The position numbers and the translations under genes were made by a program. Shown here piece by piece: positions 1-8,463 of a stretch of 35,733 bases of DNA (positions are counted from its first letter, which is position 1; every line of letters begins with the position of its first letter). The notes beneath the pieces are model-generated. The model was given only the letters and a program-made list of their open reading frames with translations. It was not told the origin of the DNA and did no database searches. Origin of the DNA: Pauljensenia sp902373545 (GTDB lineage Bacteria; Actinomycetota; Actinomycetes; Actinomycetales; Actinomycetaceae); assembly GCF_041432775.1 (NCBI RefSeq), contig NZ_JAPWAG010000025.1:1-35733 (forward strand), in the 5' to 3' direction.

Positions 1-41
1 ACCCGCATTGCAGGTGGCGAACACCGATGGGGTAGGGGCCG

Positions 42-79
42 AAAGTGCCGCGCAGCCGGATGTCCGGCCACGCGGCACT
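42..79 (-). terminator. Terminator after copA
   Basis: A 9-bp stem (AGTGCCGCG pairing with CGCGGCACT) with an inner hairpin (GCCGGA/TCCGGC) begins 17 bases past the copA stop codon. Read on the minus strand it is followed by TTTC, as expected of a rho-independent terminator. Confidence 0.7.
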
Positions 80-95
80 CGTGCCGTTTGTGCGA

Positions 96-2702
96 CTACT
101 TGGCTGTGCGCAGGCGCAGCGAGTTGAGGACTACGAACACGGACGAGCACGCCATCGCGGCGCTCGCCAGCATGGGGGAGAGTAGGCCCGCGATTGCGAG
201 CGGCACCATGAGGACGTTGTAGAAGAACGCCCAGAACAGGTTTTCCTTGATGATGCGCAGCGTCCGACGCGAGACGCGGATCGCGGTCGCCGCCGATGTG
301 AGCGAGGAGTTCATGAGCGTCATGTCCGCGACCTCGATCGCCACGTCCGTACCCGAGCCCATCGCGATGCCCAGGCCCTTCGCGCTCGCCTGCGCGAGGG
401 CGGCCGCGTCGTTCACGCCGTCGCCGACCATCGCGACCGTGCGGCCCTCGGCCTGCAGGTCGGCGACAGTGTCGCGCTTGCCGTCGGGCAGGACTCCCGC
501 GATGACGCGCTCGATGCCCACCTGACGCGCGACGTGTTGGGCCGCGGCCTCGTTATCGCCCGTCAGCAGGATCGGCTCGATGCCGAGCTCGCGCAGCTGA
601 GCAATCGCATCAGCCGACGACTCTTTGACCGTGTCGCGCACGACGAGCGCGGCGATCGCGCGACCCTCGACGCGCTCGGGAATCACCAGGGACGAGGCCG
701 GGGCGCCCTCCCGCTCTCCGGTGCCCTGGTCGGTGGTGCCCCGGGTGGGGGTACCGGTATCCCCGGTCGCGCTGTCACCGGAAACGGGTGCGCCATCGGC
801 GGTCGCGGCCTCGCTGCGCGAGGTGATCTGGCCGGAGTACCCTGCCGCGGTCACGACGGCCTCGAGCTCCTCGTTGCTGTGCGGCGCGGTGAGCGTGATG
901 CGCGCGGATTCGGTGGCGAGGTTGACCTCGGCGCTTACGCCGTCGAGTTTGCCGAGCTTGCGTTCGACGCGGCGCACGCAGGACGCGCAGGTCATGCCGC
1001 CCACGCTCATGGTGAGGGTCGCGAGGGGCAGCTCGGCGTCCGGGCCGGGGAGTGCGACGGATCCGGCGGTGGCCTGCGGGGTCGTGATGGCCGAGTCGGC
1101 GGTCACGCGCGCGGCGCCGGGGCCGTCAGTGCGAGATTCTGCGGAACCCAGGTTCGGCGCGAGAGCCGCGACGACCGCGGAGGCGCCCGAGGCCTCGGCC
1201 TCGCGCACGGCATCGAGGAGTGAAGCGGGCACGTCCACGCCCAGGGAAGCCAGCCACGACGGGCGGCCGACCAGCACGCCGCCGCGGGCGGTGAGGCCGA
1301 CGACGCCGAGTCCGGGCTGGTTCGCGAACGCGGTCACGGGGACGAGAGAGAGACCCCGGGAGGATGCACCCGACGTGATCGCGCGGGCGACCGGGTGCTC
1401 GGACAGGGCCTCGACGGAGGCTGCGAGGGACAGGGCCGAGGCCTCGTCCGCCTCGGGAGAGTCGCCCGCAGAGGGAAGCGCGACCGACTCGAGGGACATG
1501 ACGCCCGTGGTGACCGTGCCCGTCTTGTCCAGCAGCATCGTGTCGATCGAGCGCGTCTGCTCGAGAATTTCCGCGTTCTTGATGAGGATGCCCAGCTGCG
1601 AGGCGCGCCCCGACCCGACGAGGATCGCGGTGGGCGTGGCCAGGCCGAGCGCGCACGGGCACGCCACGACCAGGACGGCGACGGCCGCCGTGAACGCCGC
1701 CTGCACGCCGCCGCCCGCGAGCAGCCAGCCCCCGAGCGTCAGCAGGGAAACGAGGATGACGATCGGCACGAACACGCCGGAGATCTGGTCCGCGAGTCGC
1801 TGGACGGGCGCCTTACCCGCCTGGGCCTCGGCGACCATGCGCCCCATCTGCGCGAGCGTCGTGTCCGAGCCGACGCGCGTGGCGCGCACCAGCAGGGACC
1901 CCCACGTGTTGACGGTCGCACCCGTCACCGCGTCGCCGGGGGCGGCGTCCACGGGCACGGACTCGCCCGTCAGGAGCGAGGTGTCCAGGGCGGAGGAACC
2001 CTCGACGATGACGCCGTCGGTTGCCACCTTCTCGCCCGGGCGCACCGCGAACAGGTCGCCGACCTGCAGGGACGAGGCGGGCACGACCTTCTCGGAGCGC
2101 TCGCCGGTCGCGGGGTCGACGCTCACGAGCGTCGCCTCCTTCGCGCCCATGCTCAGCAGCGAACGCAGCGCGTCGCCCGCGCGGTAGCGTGCGCGCGCCT
2201 CCATGTAGCGTCCCGTCAGCAGGAACACGACGATCATGCACGCGCCCTCGAAGTAGATCTCCGCGTGGCCGGCGTGCGCCGCGCGCGGTATCAGGCTCAT
2301 GTGCATGCGCATGCCGAGCTCTCCGGCCCCGCCCCACAGCAGTGCCCACCAGCTCCACAGCGTCGAGGAGATGACGCCGAGGGAGACCAGCGTGTCCATC
2401 GTCGTCGATCCGTGGCGCCCCGCCGCGAAGGCCGCCCGGTGGAAGGGCCACGCGCCCCACGTGACCACCGGGATCGAGGCCGCAGCGACGACCCACTGCC
2501 ACCCCGTGAACTGCCACGCGGGCACCATCGACAGGAGCATCGCGAGGATGCCGAGGGGCGCGGAGACGATGAGGCGAGCGCGCAGGTCGGCGGCGTGGGC
2601 GCGGGTGCCCTCGCCCACCTGGGGGGTGGGGGCCGAGGCCTGGGATGCCCCGTGCGAAGAGGCGGTAGCTGTGTGGTCGTGCGTCACGGAATCAGTGGAC
2701 AT
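96..2702 (-). CDS. copA: Cu(I)-exporting P1B-type ATPase with an internal heavy-metal-associated domain
   Basis: 868-aa membrane ATPase that exports cytosolic Cu(I). Visible motifs: TGES actuator loop (245-248), CPC metal site in the membrane (348-350), DKTGT phosphorylation site (D392), SEHP of the nucleotide domain (434-437), TGDN (714-717) and GDGVND (760-765). Y828-N829 and the MxxSS at 850-854 complete the Cu(I)-type P1B-1 signature. The N-terminus has no metal-binding domain, only a short His-containing tail. Instead one HMA domain with GMTCASC (C572, C575) lies at about 560-627, flanked by low-complexity Ala/Ser/Gly/Thr linkers, between the last strand of the N domain (SAVVAALA) and the start of the P domain (RAIAALVVRDTVKESS). 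The ATG is preceded by GGAGGG. It follows csoR and copZ but has its own operator, so it is probably transcribed both separately and with them. Confidence 0.95.
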   Translation of the reverse strand: MSTDSVTHDHTATASSHGASQASAPTPQVGEGTRAHAADLRARLIVSAPLGILAMLLSMVPAWQFTGWQWVVAAASIPVVTWGAWPFHRAAFAAGRHGSTTMDTLVSLGVISSTLWSWWALLWGGAGELGMRMHMSLIPRAAHAGHAEIYFEGACMIVVFLLTGRYMEARARYRAGDALRSLLSMGAKEATLVSVDPATGERSEKVVPASSLQVGDLFAVRPGEKVATDGVIVEGSSALDTSLLTGESVPVDAAPGDAVTGATVNTWGSLLVRATRVGSDTTLAQMGRMVAEAQAGKAPVQRLADQISGVFVPIVILVSLLTLGGWLLAGGGVQAAFTAAVAVLVVACPCALGLATPTAILVGSGRASQLGILIKNAEILEQTRSIDTMLLDKTGTVTTGVMSLESVALPSAGDSPEADEASALSLAASVEALSEHPVARAITSGASSRGLSLVPVTAFANQPGLGVVGLTARGGVLVGRPSWLASLGVDVPASLLDAVREAEASGASAVVAALAPNLGSAESRTDGPGAARVTADSAITTPQATAGSVALPGPDAELPLATLTMSVGGMTCASCVRRVERKLGKLDGVSAEVNLATESARITLTAPHSNEELEAVVTAAGYSGQITSRSEAATADGAPVSGDSATGDTGTPTRGTTDQGTGEREGAPASSLVIPERVEGRAIAALVVRDTVKESSADAIAQLRELGIEPILLTGDNEAAAQHVARQVGIERVIAGVLPDGKRDTVADLQAEGRTVAMVGDGVNDAAALAQASAKGLGIAMGSGTDVAIEVADMTLMNSSLTSAATAIRVSRRTLRIIKENLFWAFFYNVLMVPLAIAGLLSPMLASAAMACSSVFVVLNSLRLRTAK

Positions 2703-2705
2703 AGG

Positions 2706-2720
2706 TACCCTCCGGGGGTA
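2706..2720 (-). promoter_or_regulatory. CsoR-type operator overlapping the copA ribosome binding site
   Basis: TACCCTCCGGGGGTA is a near-palindrome matching the operator upstream of csoR at 3351-3365 (TACCCCTAGGGGGTA). It lies 3 bases upstream of the copA ATG, and read on the minus strand its left half contains GGAGGG, the only Shine-Dalgarno sequence of copA. Bound CsoR would therefore cover the copA translation start region on DNA. Assignment to CsoR rests on the neighbouring csoR gene and the C/G-tract palindrome typical of this family. Confidence 0.75.
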
Positions 2721-2738
2721 TGGAACAAGTGAAAGGAA

Positions 2739-2768
2739 ACGAGGCCGGGGGAGGTGCCCCGGCCTCGT
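2739..2768 (-). terminator. Terminator after copZ
   Basis: A 12-bp inverted repeat (ACGAGGCCGGGG / CCCCGGCCTCGT) with a GAGGTG loop lies 20 bases past the copZ stop. On the minus strand it is followed by TTTCCTTT. Both arms are copies of the interspersed 12-mer described in the findings. It partly separates copZ from copA transcription. Confidence 0.75.
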
Positions 2769-2787
2769 CGGTGAGGCGTGGAAGTCC

Positions 2788-3033
2788 TCAGAAGTCGCGC
2801 GAGATGCCGGTCAGCGTGAAGCCGGCCTCGGAGACGGCGTCGCCTAGCGCCGCGTCATCCAGGGGCGTGTCGGTCAGGACGGTCACCTTGGAGGTGGCGC
2901 CCGAGTTGAGGATGACGTCGACGTTCTTCACGCCGGGGATCTCGCCCAGCTCTTCTTTGACGCTCATCACGCAGTGGCCGCAGGTCATGCCGTCGACGGA
3001 CAGCTCGATGGTGCGATCGATTTCGGTGGTCAT
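2788..3033 (-). CDS. copZ: Copper chaperone (HMA domain protein)
   Basis: 81-aa cytosolic protein made of one heavy-metal-associated ferredoxin-like domain. The metal-binding motif MTCGHC places cysteines at 18 and 21. It would carry Cu(I) to CopA or CsoR. It is 15 bases downstream of csoR and ends before a terminator that precedes copA. Length and motif are typical of CopZ. The start codon is preceded by AAGGAG. Confidence 0.93.
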   Translation of the reverse strand: MTTEIDRTIELSVDGMTCGHCVMSVKEELGEIPGVKNVDVILNSGATSKVTVLTDTPLDDAALGDAVSEAGFTLTGISRDF

Positions 3034-3048
3034 GGTGTCTCCTTGTGG

Positions 3049-3339
3049 TTAGGACTTGATGAGGCGCGCGATGGCCGCCGCCGCCTCGTCGACTTTGGCC
3101 TGGGCGGCCTCGTCTGATTCGCGCGCCGCAGTGACGACGCAGTGGTTCATGTGGTCTTTGAGCAGGTTGACCGCGACGGAGTCGATGGCCGACTTGACGG
3201 CGGAGACCTGCGTGAGGATGTCGATGCAGTACTCGCCCTGCGAGATCATGCGCTGTAGGCCGCGCACCTGACCCTCGATGCGGCGCAGGCGCGCGAGGTG
3301 GTTCTCGGTGTTGCCGTGGTAGCCGTGCTCGGTGCTCAT
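3049..3339 (-). CDS. csoR: Copper-sensing transcriptional repressor CsoR
   Basis: 96-aa all-helical CsoR/RcnR-family repressor. The chain carries HLARLRRIEGQVRGLQRMI, then the Cu(I) ligand set Cys (GEYCIDIL), His and Cys (MNHC). It represses its own promoter and copA until Cu(I) binds. The ATG at 3339 is preferred over an upstream in-frame ATG at 3375: a strong promoter (TTGACA, 17 bp, TACTCT) ends 7 bases before it, so the mRNA is predicted to be leaderless. The upstream start would lie in the -35 element. Confidence 0.93.
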   Translation of the reverse strand: MSTEHGYHGNTENHLARLRRIEGQVRGLQRMISQGEYCIDILTQVSAVKSAIDSVAVNLLKDHMNHCVVTAARESDEAAQAKVDEAAAAIARLIKS

Positions 3340-3346
3340 GCCAACG

Positions 3347-3375
3347 AGAGTACCCCTAGGGGGTATATCTGTCAA
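3347..3375 (-). promoter_or_regulatory. csoR promoter with CsoR operator as its spacer
   Basis: On the minus strand TTGACA (3375-3370), a 17-bp spacer, and TACTCT (3352-3347) form a near-consensus sigma-70-type promoter. The spacer holds most of the palindrome TACCCCTAGGGGGTA (3351-3365). Only 7 bases separate the -10 box from the csoR ATG, predicting a leaderless transcript. Repressor binding between -10 and -35 gives a direct autoregulatory loop. Confidence 0.8.
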
Positions 3376-3465
3376 GGGTGCGTCTCGTTCATGGGGTCAC
3401 ATCCCCTCGCGCCCAACTCGCAAACCCCCGTAGGGTGGAGTCAGGACGGACCGCTAGGAGGGGAC

Positions 3466-4950
3466 ATGAAGCGACGCTCGCGCCGACGCTATCGTGCGAT
3501 CCGCCGCGTCCCCCAGGCCTATTCCGGCCTGTACCTACGCCTCAAAGTCGCCCCCGTCCTGCCCGCGCTCGCGGCCACGGTTGTCGTCGGCAGCCTCGCC
3601 GAAATCCCCGCGTTGCCCGAGGACGTGCGTGCTCGCGCGCGTTCCCTCTCCGACGACATGGGTACCGCGATCTCTGAAAAGTCCCAGCGCATCTTCTTCG
3701 ATAACCCCGGCCTCGATACACTCCTCATCCGCTCCCTCTCACACGTGGCGCGCCGCACCGCGAGTGTCGGGCGCGTGTGGGCGAACGCGGTCATCGCGGT
3801 CGGCGCCGACAGGGATGGGCGCATGGCCCGCATGATTCCCCTCATCCCCAGGCGCGGATACGACGCCCTCATGACGGGCATGCTCACGGTCGGCACGGCG
3901 GTGGGCGCGCTGCGCGGCGGTGAAGTCCACGTGAATCTCCTGCGCGACTCCGAGGCCGACCCAGCCTTCCAGGATCCGCTGCCCGGCCACCCCGAGGCGC
4001 AGATCCGCCGAGTGGACGCCCCTGCGATCCTGTCCGACATGTGCGCCGACATCGACGAGCTCTACTGGTCGCGCACGATCGGTCCCGCCGTCAAGATCAC
4101 GCGCGTCGGCGAGGGTGAGGCCCGCCGATGGCTCCTCTCCCTGGTTGGTACCGAGTCCATGGCCTTCTGTTCGACGAACAATCCGGCCGACATCGAAACG
4201 AACATCCGTCTCATGCTCGGCCTGGAAAGCTCGATGACGGTGGGCGTCGTTCGCGCTCTGCACGCCGCCATGGCACGCGACGGCGTCCCCGCGAAACGCT
4301 GGTCGGTCGAACCCGTCCTCATCTGCGGTCACTCCCAGGGCGGGGTCGTCGCCGCCGCGCTCGCCTCGGTCCCACCGCACGAGGCCGGGGTGAACGTCGC
4401 GGGCATCCTGTCCACGGGCGGCCCTAACCGCCGCATCCGCGTACGTCCCGATGTGGTGACCGTGGCCGTCAACCATGACCAAGATGTCATGCCGAGCCTC
4501 GACGGCTCGCCCGACCGTGCCCCCGACCGGCGCGTCACCGTCGGACGGAGCCTCGTGCGGCCTCGGACCCGCCCCCTCTACTACGCGCACTCGTCGTCGA
4601 CCTACACGGAGACCGTGCGCCTCCTTGAGCGCAAGGTGCGCGTGACCCCGTGGGGCCGGTTGGCCTCGACGATGGCGGCGCTGCAGGATTTCCTGCCCAC
4701 GCCGGGGGAGGCCACGCGCGTCATGCACTACGAGATCTGGCAGGACATCCTGACCCCCACCGCCGAGGCTGCGTGGGACACGGTTGCCGCGCTCGAGCGA
4801 GGCGGCGCGTACGCGGCTGCCACCTATCCCATGGACTACGTGACCACGGTGCCGCGCCTACCGCGCGTCGCCCGCGCCCGGCGTCGCCGTACCTTTGCGC
4901 TCGGCACCGCGCTGCGCGCTCTCGTCCCCTTCAGAAAGGACCGCTCATGA
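3466..4950 (+). CDS. Lipase-like alpha/beta hydrolase with N-terminal membrane segment
   Basis: 494 aa. A basic N-terminus (MKRRSRRRYR) is followed by one hydrophobic segment (about 28-48), so it is probably membrane-anchored or exported. The C-terminal half has the nucleophile elbow GHSQGG (S290), a likely acid in HDQDVMPSLDG (D340) and a likely His in YYAHSSSTY (H375). The same order and spacing (GHSQGG, GDIVPGLDG, HSASVYVDE) occurs in the protein at 11318-12973, as does a GTES/GTQS motif about 60 residues (here) or 50 residues before the Ser. The two are therefore homologues with different N-termini. Start ATG 3466 follows TAGGAGGGGAC. Its last four bases overlap the start of the next gene (ATGA). 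Substrate unknown; esterase or lipase is the family expectation. Confidence 0.8.
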   Translation: MKRRSRRRYRAIRRVPQAYSGLYLRLKVAPVLPALAATVVVGSLAEIPALPEDVRARARSLSDDMGTAISEKSQRIFFDNPGLDTLLIRSLSHVARRTASVGRVWANAVIAVGADRDGRMARMIPLIPRRGYDALMTGMLTVGTAVGALRGGEVHVNLLRDSEADPAFQDPLPGHPEAQIRRVDAPAILSDMCADIDELYWSRTIGPAVKITRVGEGEARRWLLSLVGTESMAFCSTNNPADIETNIRLMLGLESSMTVGVVRALHAAMARDGVPAKRWSVEPVLICGHSQGGVVAAALASVPPHEAGVNVAGILSTGGPNRRIRVRPDVVTVAVNHDQDVMPSLDGSPDRAPDRRVTVGRSLVRPRTRPLYYAHSSSTYTETVRLLERKVRVTPWGRLASTMAALQDFLPTPGEATRVMHYEIWQDILTPTAEAAWDTVAALERGGAYAAATYPMDYVTTVPRLPRVARARRRRTFALGTALRALVPFRKDRS

Positions 4951-5642
4951 ACGAGCATCACGCCCCCCTGCGCGAGGTGCGCCGCTGGATGCGCGTCTCG
5001 ACCCCCGTCAACAAGGCCGCCGCGTCCGGCCTGCGCGGTCAGCTCCCGCAGATCGCCGGGCCGCTCGTGATCGGCGCGCTCGGCGTGGGCGCGATTGGCG
5101 CCGGCATCGCCTGGCGGGCGCTGGCCTCGACGAGGGGAACCGGACGCACGCAGCGCTTCGTGGAACTGGTGTCCTCGGCGCTGGAGGCAGCCTTCCCGGA
5201 GACGTTCATCGACGAGGCCGGGGCTGACTTCGGTGAACAGGTGGCCGGTGAGCGCACGGCCGGTGAGCGCCGCGTCGTCAACGTGGAGGTCGGCGAGGGC
5301 TTCGGGCGCCCCTCCCTGGTGTCGATCGACGTGGTCGCCCCGGCGTCGGATGAGCTGACAAACATCGAGATTGCGGCCCAGGCACTGGACGCCGTCACCG
5401 CTGCGGCGTGGAACAATCCCGAGATGGCTCCCGTGAGTGTGCGTGCCCGCATCCTCTTGGCTCGAGACGGTGTTCAAGCCGATGATGAGCGCTCCGATGG
5501 GAAACATGTGGGGGCTCCCGGCGCTCAGACCGAGGTGGTTGTTGACATGACGGCGCTGGGCTTCGAAGACGAGATCGCGCGCCCCGACGAGCTGTACGCG
5601 CGCTATGGCGCGCCCGACTGTGACCCCGCCTGGAGGCCGTAG
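4947..5642 (+). CDS. Hypothetical membrane-anchored partner of the upstream lipase-like gene
   Basis: 231 aa, family not recognised. One transmembrane segment (about 37-57, rich in Gly/Ala/Ile) follows a ~36-residue N-terminus, and a ~170-residue soluble domain of mixed alpha/beta character follows. The ATG overlaps the upstream stop (ATGA) and has AGAAAGGA as ribosome site, so the two genes are translationally coupled. A chaperone, foldase or immunity role for the lipase-like protein would fit the pairing, but nothing in the sequence proves it. Confidence 0.75.
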   Translation: MNEHHAPLREVRRWMRVSTPVNKAAASGLRGQLPQIAGPLVIGALGVGAIGAGIAWRALASTRGTGRTQRFVELVSSALEAAFPETFIDEAGADFGEQVAGERTAGERRVVNVEVGEGFGRPSLVSIDVVAPASDELTNIEIAAQALDAVTAAAWNNPEMAPVSVRARILLARDGVQADDERSDGKHVGAPGAQTEVVVDMTALGFEDEIARPDELYARYGAPDCDPAWRP

Positions 5643-5669
5643 CCCACTTGTGGTTATTGTATAACACTC

Positions 5670-5698
5670 TTGCCCGATCTGCGACCCCTTGGTAGTGT
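5670..5698 (+). promoter_or_regulatory. Promoter of the DUF1023/lipoprotein cassette
   Basis: TTGCCC (5670-5675), 17-bp spacer, TAGTGT (5693-5698), about 40 bases before the ATG at 5739. It lies in the only gap upstream of four overlapping genes. Confidence 0.5.
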
Positions 5699-5738
5699 CT
5701 CCTGTATCACTGTTGATGATGTGGGCAAGGAGGACCGT

Positions 5739-6089
5739 ATGGCTGGCGATCTGATTATCGAAGAGGGGGACCTCGAAGTCCTGCGCGACCGCACGAATGG
5801 AAGCGCTGACGACCTGGAGCCGGTGACGGTCGCGACGGCGGGGGGCTTCTTGTCATCCGCGCTTGGCGGGGGAGAACTGGCGACGCGGGGGCACGCCGCG
5901 GCTGACAAAATCGACTCTAACGTCAGCACCATTATCCGGGATCTGCGCGACTATTCTGCCTCCGTGAATGACTCGATACACGCCTACGCGGCCAATGAGA
6001 ACGATTCTGCTGTGTCCTTCGACGTCACCCCGCACGGCAGGAGAGGGCTGACCGGTGCTGACCTGGCAGAGATGAGGGTGGCACAATGA
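5739..6089 (+). CDS. Small helical ESX-associated-like protein
   Basis: 116 aa, predicted helical, no signal peptide, no Cys. Size, helical character and position before a large hydrolase resemble EspC/WXG100-type partners of type VII substrates, but no WXG motif is present, so the family call is inference. ATG 5739 has AAGGAGG at good spacing. Its stop overlaps the next ATG (ATGA), implying coupled translation and probably 1:1 stoichiometry. Confidence 0.7.
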   Translation: MAGDLIIEEGDLEVLRDRTNGSADDLEPVTVATAGGFLSSALGGGELATRGHAAADKIDSNVSTIIRDLRDYSASVNDSIHAYAANENDSAVSFDVTPHGRRGLTGADLAEMRVAQ

Positions 6090-7777
6090 CGGTGACCTGG
6101 GCCGATATCCAAGAATGGCGCAGCGACTATGTGAACGAGGCGCAGCAGACAATCGAGGACGCGCTACGCACCGCGCGCGAGATTGTTGACGACCTTGAGT
6201 ATGCCGCGAATGACATCCGATCCGAGGGGCAGGGGCCGGACCAGATGCGTCAGCAGCTCTCCGCGATCCAGGACAGGCTGGACTCGCGCATCAACGAACT
6301 CACCGAATATGCGCTGGCGACTGCGGAGCTGCACGGGTACGTGAGTCGCGTCGTCGCAAAGAGGGAGTCCGCGTGGGAGGTTGCGGCAGAAGTTGGGTAT
6401 GACATTCCGGAGAGTGGTGTTGTTCAACCGTCACTGCCTGAAATGAGGTTCGAGCCGGTAGCGAGTAAGTTTGCTGAGCTACGCGATTGTGTTGACGATG
6501 CAGTGAGAATTGCGACGGAAGCCGAGGAAACGGTGGGGCCCCGATATAAGGCTCTGGCCGACGGGCAGTACACTATGTCCGAGGGACGCCACTCGGAGTC
6601 CGCGGGCCTGGCAAATGATGCCGACCCCTCGTGGAGCCCCGAGGAAGTCTCCGTGTGGTGGAAGCTGCTTTCCGATTCCGAGCGCGAGGCGCTGATCAAC
6701 AAGGATCCCGAGAAATACGGCAACCTGGACGGCATTGATATGGCATCGCGGGCCAAGGCAAACGACCTTGTACTCTATGGGCGCCGAGACGCTGCGGGAA
6801 ACCGTATCGCGGGAACCGGCCTTCTTGAGCAGGCTCGGCAAGAATACAATGAATTAGAAGCAGAGTTTAAGGCGGAGCAAGAAGCTACTCGGGGCGTCGT
6901 CTCGCCGAAATTACAAGAGCTCGGGAGGCGTAGGGAGCCTGCAAGAATTCGCATGCAGGATCTAGAGGCGCTTGATAAGGCACTTCAAGCGGATTCGGAC
7001 GTATCACTTGTTACCTTGCAGGCTGGGGAGCCAGGGAAGAATGTTCTCGCAGCTCTTGCTATTGGAGATGTCGATAACGCAAAGCATGTAACGACCTTCG
7101 TTCCGGGTATGACCACGTCGTGTCGTAAGAGTACTGACCTCAACTTGAGGTACGCGCGTAACTTGATCGACGCAGCGGAGAATGCGGGTGATGCAGAAAA
7201 AGGAAGTGTCGCAGCGGTCGCGTGGATGGGGTACGAAGCGCCGCCGGGTCCAGAGACAGGGGACCTGTCTGTCGCGTCTCCAGGCAAGGCACAGGCCGGA
7301 GCTGAGAAGCTGAACGGCTTCCTGACAGGAATCCACTCGTGGCGCTCAGAGCGGGGAATGGATGTGCACCAAACTCCGGTCACGCATTCCTATGGGTCCC
7401 TGACGGGCGGCTTCGCGATGCGTGATATTGGAGAGGGCGTCGTCGATGACTTCGTGTACACGGGTTCCCCGGGCTCAGCGGTGAATTCTGTCGGGACGCT
7501 GGGGGTAGACCCCGAACACGTCTGGGTGTCGGCGATTCCGCTACACGACGAGGTGCAGGGGATGGGGCTCGATGGTTACTTCGGTCGCGACCCCAAGGAG
7601 CTGGAGGGCATCGGGCACCTCTCGGGTGACGCGACCGGGGGAGACGGATACAACTCAGATCCAAACGCCGGCAAATATGCGAATCACTCCGCGTATTTCT
7701 ATAAGGCGAAAGATGGCCAGCATAACAACTCTCTTGAAGACATCGGCAAGGTCATTGCGGATAAGAGGGAGAGGTAA
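6086..7777 (+). CDS. DUF1023 alpha/beta hydrolase with helical N-terminal domain
   Basis: 563 aa. Residues 1-160 are mostly helical with no signal peptide. At 190-235 comes the DUF1023 (PF06259) signature region (WWKLLSDSEREALI...PEKYGNLDGI...RAKAND). The hydrolase core follows: FVPGM (338-342), nucleophile elbow THSYGS (S435), YTGSPG (459-463) and a candidate His in ANHSAYF (H534). DUF1023 proteins of actinobacteria commonly carry ESX-like N-terminal domains and are thought to be exported; that is family knowledge, not shown here. The centre (about 6420-7200) is visibly richer in A/T and has two TTA codons (L257, L276), unlike its neighbours. Stop TAA overlaps the next ATG by one base. Confidence 0.88.
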   Translation: MTVTWADIQEWRSDYVNEAQQTIEDALRTAREIVDDLEYAANDIRSEGQGPDQMRQQLSAIQDRLDSRINELTEYALATAELHGYVSRVVAKRESAWEVAAEVGYDIPESGVVQPSLPEMRFEPVASKFAELRDCVDDAVRIATEAEETVGPRYKALADGQYTMSEGRHSESAGLANDADPSWSPEEVSVWWKLLSDSEREALINKDPEKYGNLDGIDMASRAKANDLVLYGRRDAAGNRIAGTGLLEQARQEYNELEAEFKAEQEATRGVVSPKLQELGRRREPARIRMQDLEALDKALQADSDVSLVTLQAGEPGKNVLAALAIGDVDNAKHVTTFVPGMTTSCRKSTDLNLRYARNLIDAAENAGDAEKGSVAAVAWMGYEAPPGPETGDLSVASPGKAQAGAEKLNGFLTGIHSWRSERGMDVHQTPVTHSYGSLTGGFAMRDIGEGVVDDFVYTGSPGSAVNSVGTLGVDPEHVWVSAIPLHDEVQGMGLDGYFGRDPKELEGIGHLSGDATGGDGYNSDPNAGKYANHSAYFYKAKDGQHNNSLEDIGKVIADKRER

Positions 7778-8463
7778 TGAGTCGGAAACAGCTGGTCACG
7801 CTACTGGGTGCTGCCTGCGCCTCTCTGGTTCTGGCGGCGTGTATTCCGAGCCTGCCGGATGATGCTGAACTGTATTTTGGTCGCAGCAGTGGGAGTATCC
7901 CGATCTCCGAGGGGCAGACGACGGAGGTTCACATCAGGGATACCCTGCCCCGGTATCTGGGCATCATCGAGGAGGTCGTCGTCGAGTCCGGTGGCGTGCT
8001 AGGAGTCAGTGGCAAGAATCGAGTTGACGGTTGCGCAACGACGGACACGACCGACATGGAAATCCAGTGGATGACGATGTATATTCCTGCGATCGATTAT
8101 GAGGATTTGCGTCGGATTGTCGTGGAGGGGGCGCAGCGTAACGGCTTCGGATATTCGTGGGATCCGGTACGCAGAGATAAACTCAACTCTCGCACGGTTA
8201 CTGTCGGGGATGGCTACGGGAATAGTCTGATTTTCTATCACCACGAGGCTCATGACCGCATTATCATTAGTTTGTATTCGGGGTGTATGTTCCCGTCCCA
8301 GCCTCTCGATCCGGACGTCCCGCGCTCGTCTTATCCGCTGCCTAGCCCCGAAGAGATGTTTCCGAATCTGACAATCGTGCAGGCCTATGACGATAACGGC
8401 GGTGAGAATCCTGAGTTGCGTCCGCAGTCGGGGGGGCAGTCCGGAGCGCAGTCGGGGGAATGA
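7777..8463 (+). CDS. Lipoprotein, first of two paralogues after the DUF1023 hydrolase
   Basis: 228 aa. Signal peptide with lipobox LAAC (C22). The mature part is mixed alpha/beta with two more cysteines (in VDGCATTD and YSGCMFPSQPLD) that probably form a disulfide, and ends in a flexible QSGGQSGAQSG tail. It shares the layout xxLPxxxxxxxxxxESGGxLxVxG...C...PLD...FP and the same tail with the next gene. TAATG overlap with the hydrolase gene. A role in binding or neutralising the hydrolase at the cell surface is inference from gene order. Confidence 0.85.
   Translation: MSRKQLVTLLGAACASLVLAACIPSLPDDAELYFGRSSGSIPISEGQTTEVHIRDTLPRYLGIIEEVVVESGGVLGVSGKNRVDGCATTDTTDMEIQWMTMYIPAIDYEDLRRIVVEGAQRNGFGYSWDPVRRDKLNSRTVTVGDGYGNSLIFYHHEAHDRIIISLYSGCMFPSQPLDPDVPRSSYPLPSPEEMFPNLTIVQAYDDNGGENPELRPQSGGQSGAQSGE

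Noticed and set aside
625..2732. Long plus-strand frames opposite copA
   Set aside because: Antisense shadows; the copA motifs are all in the minus frame.
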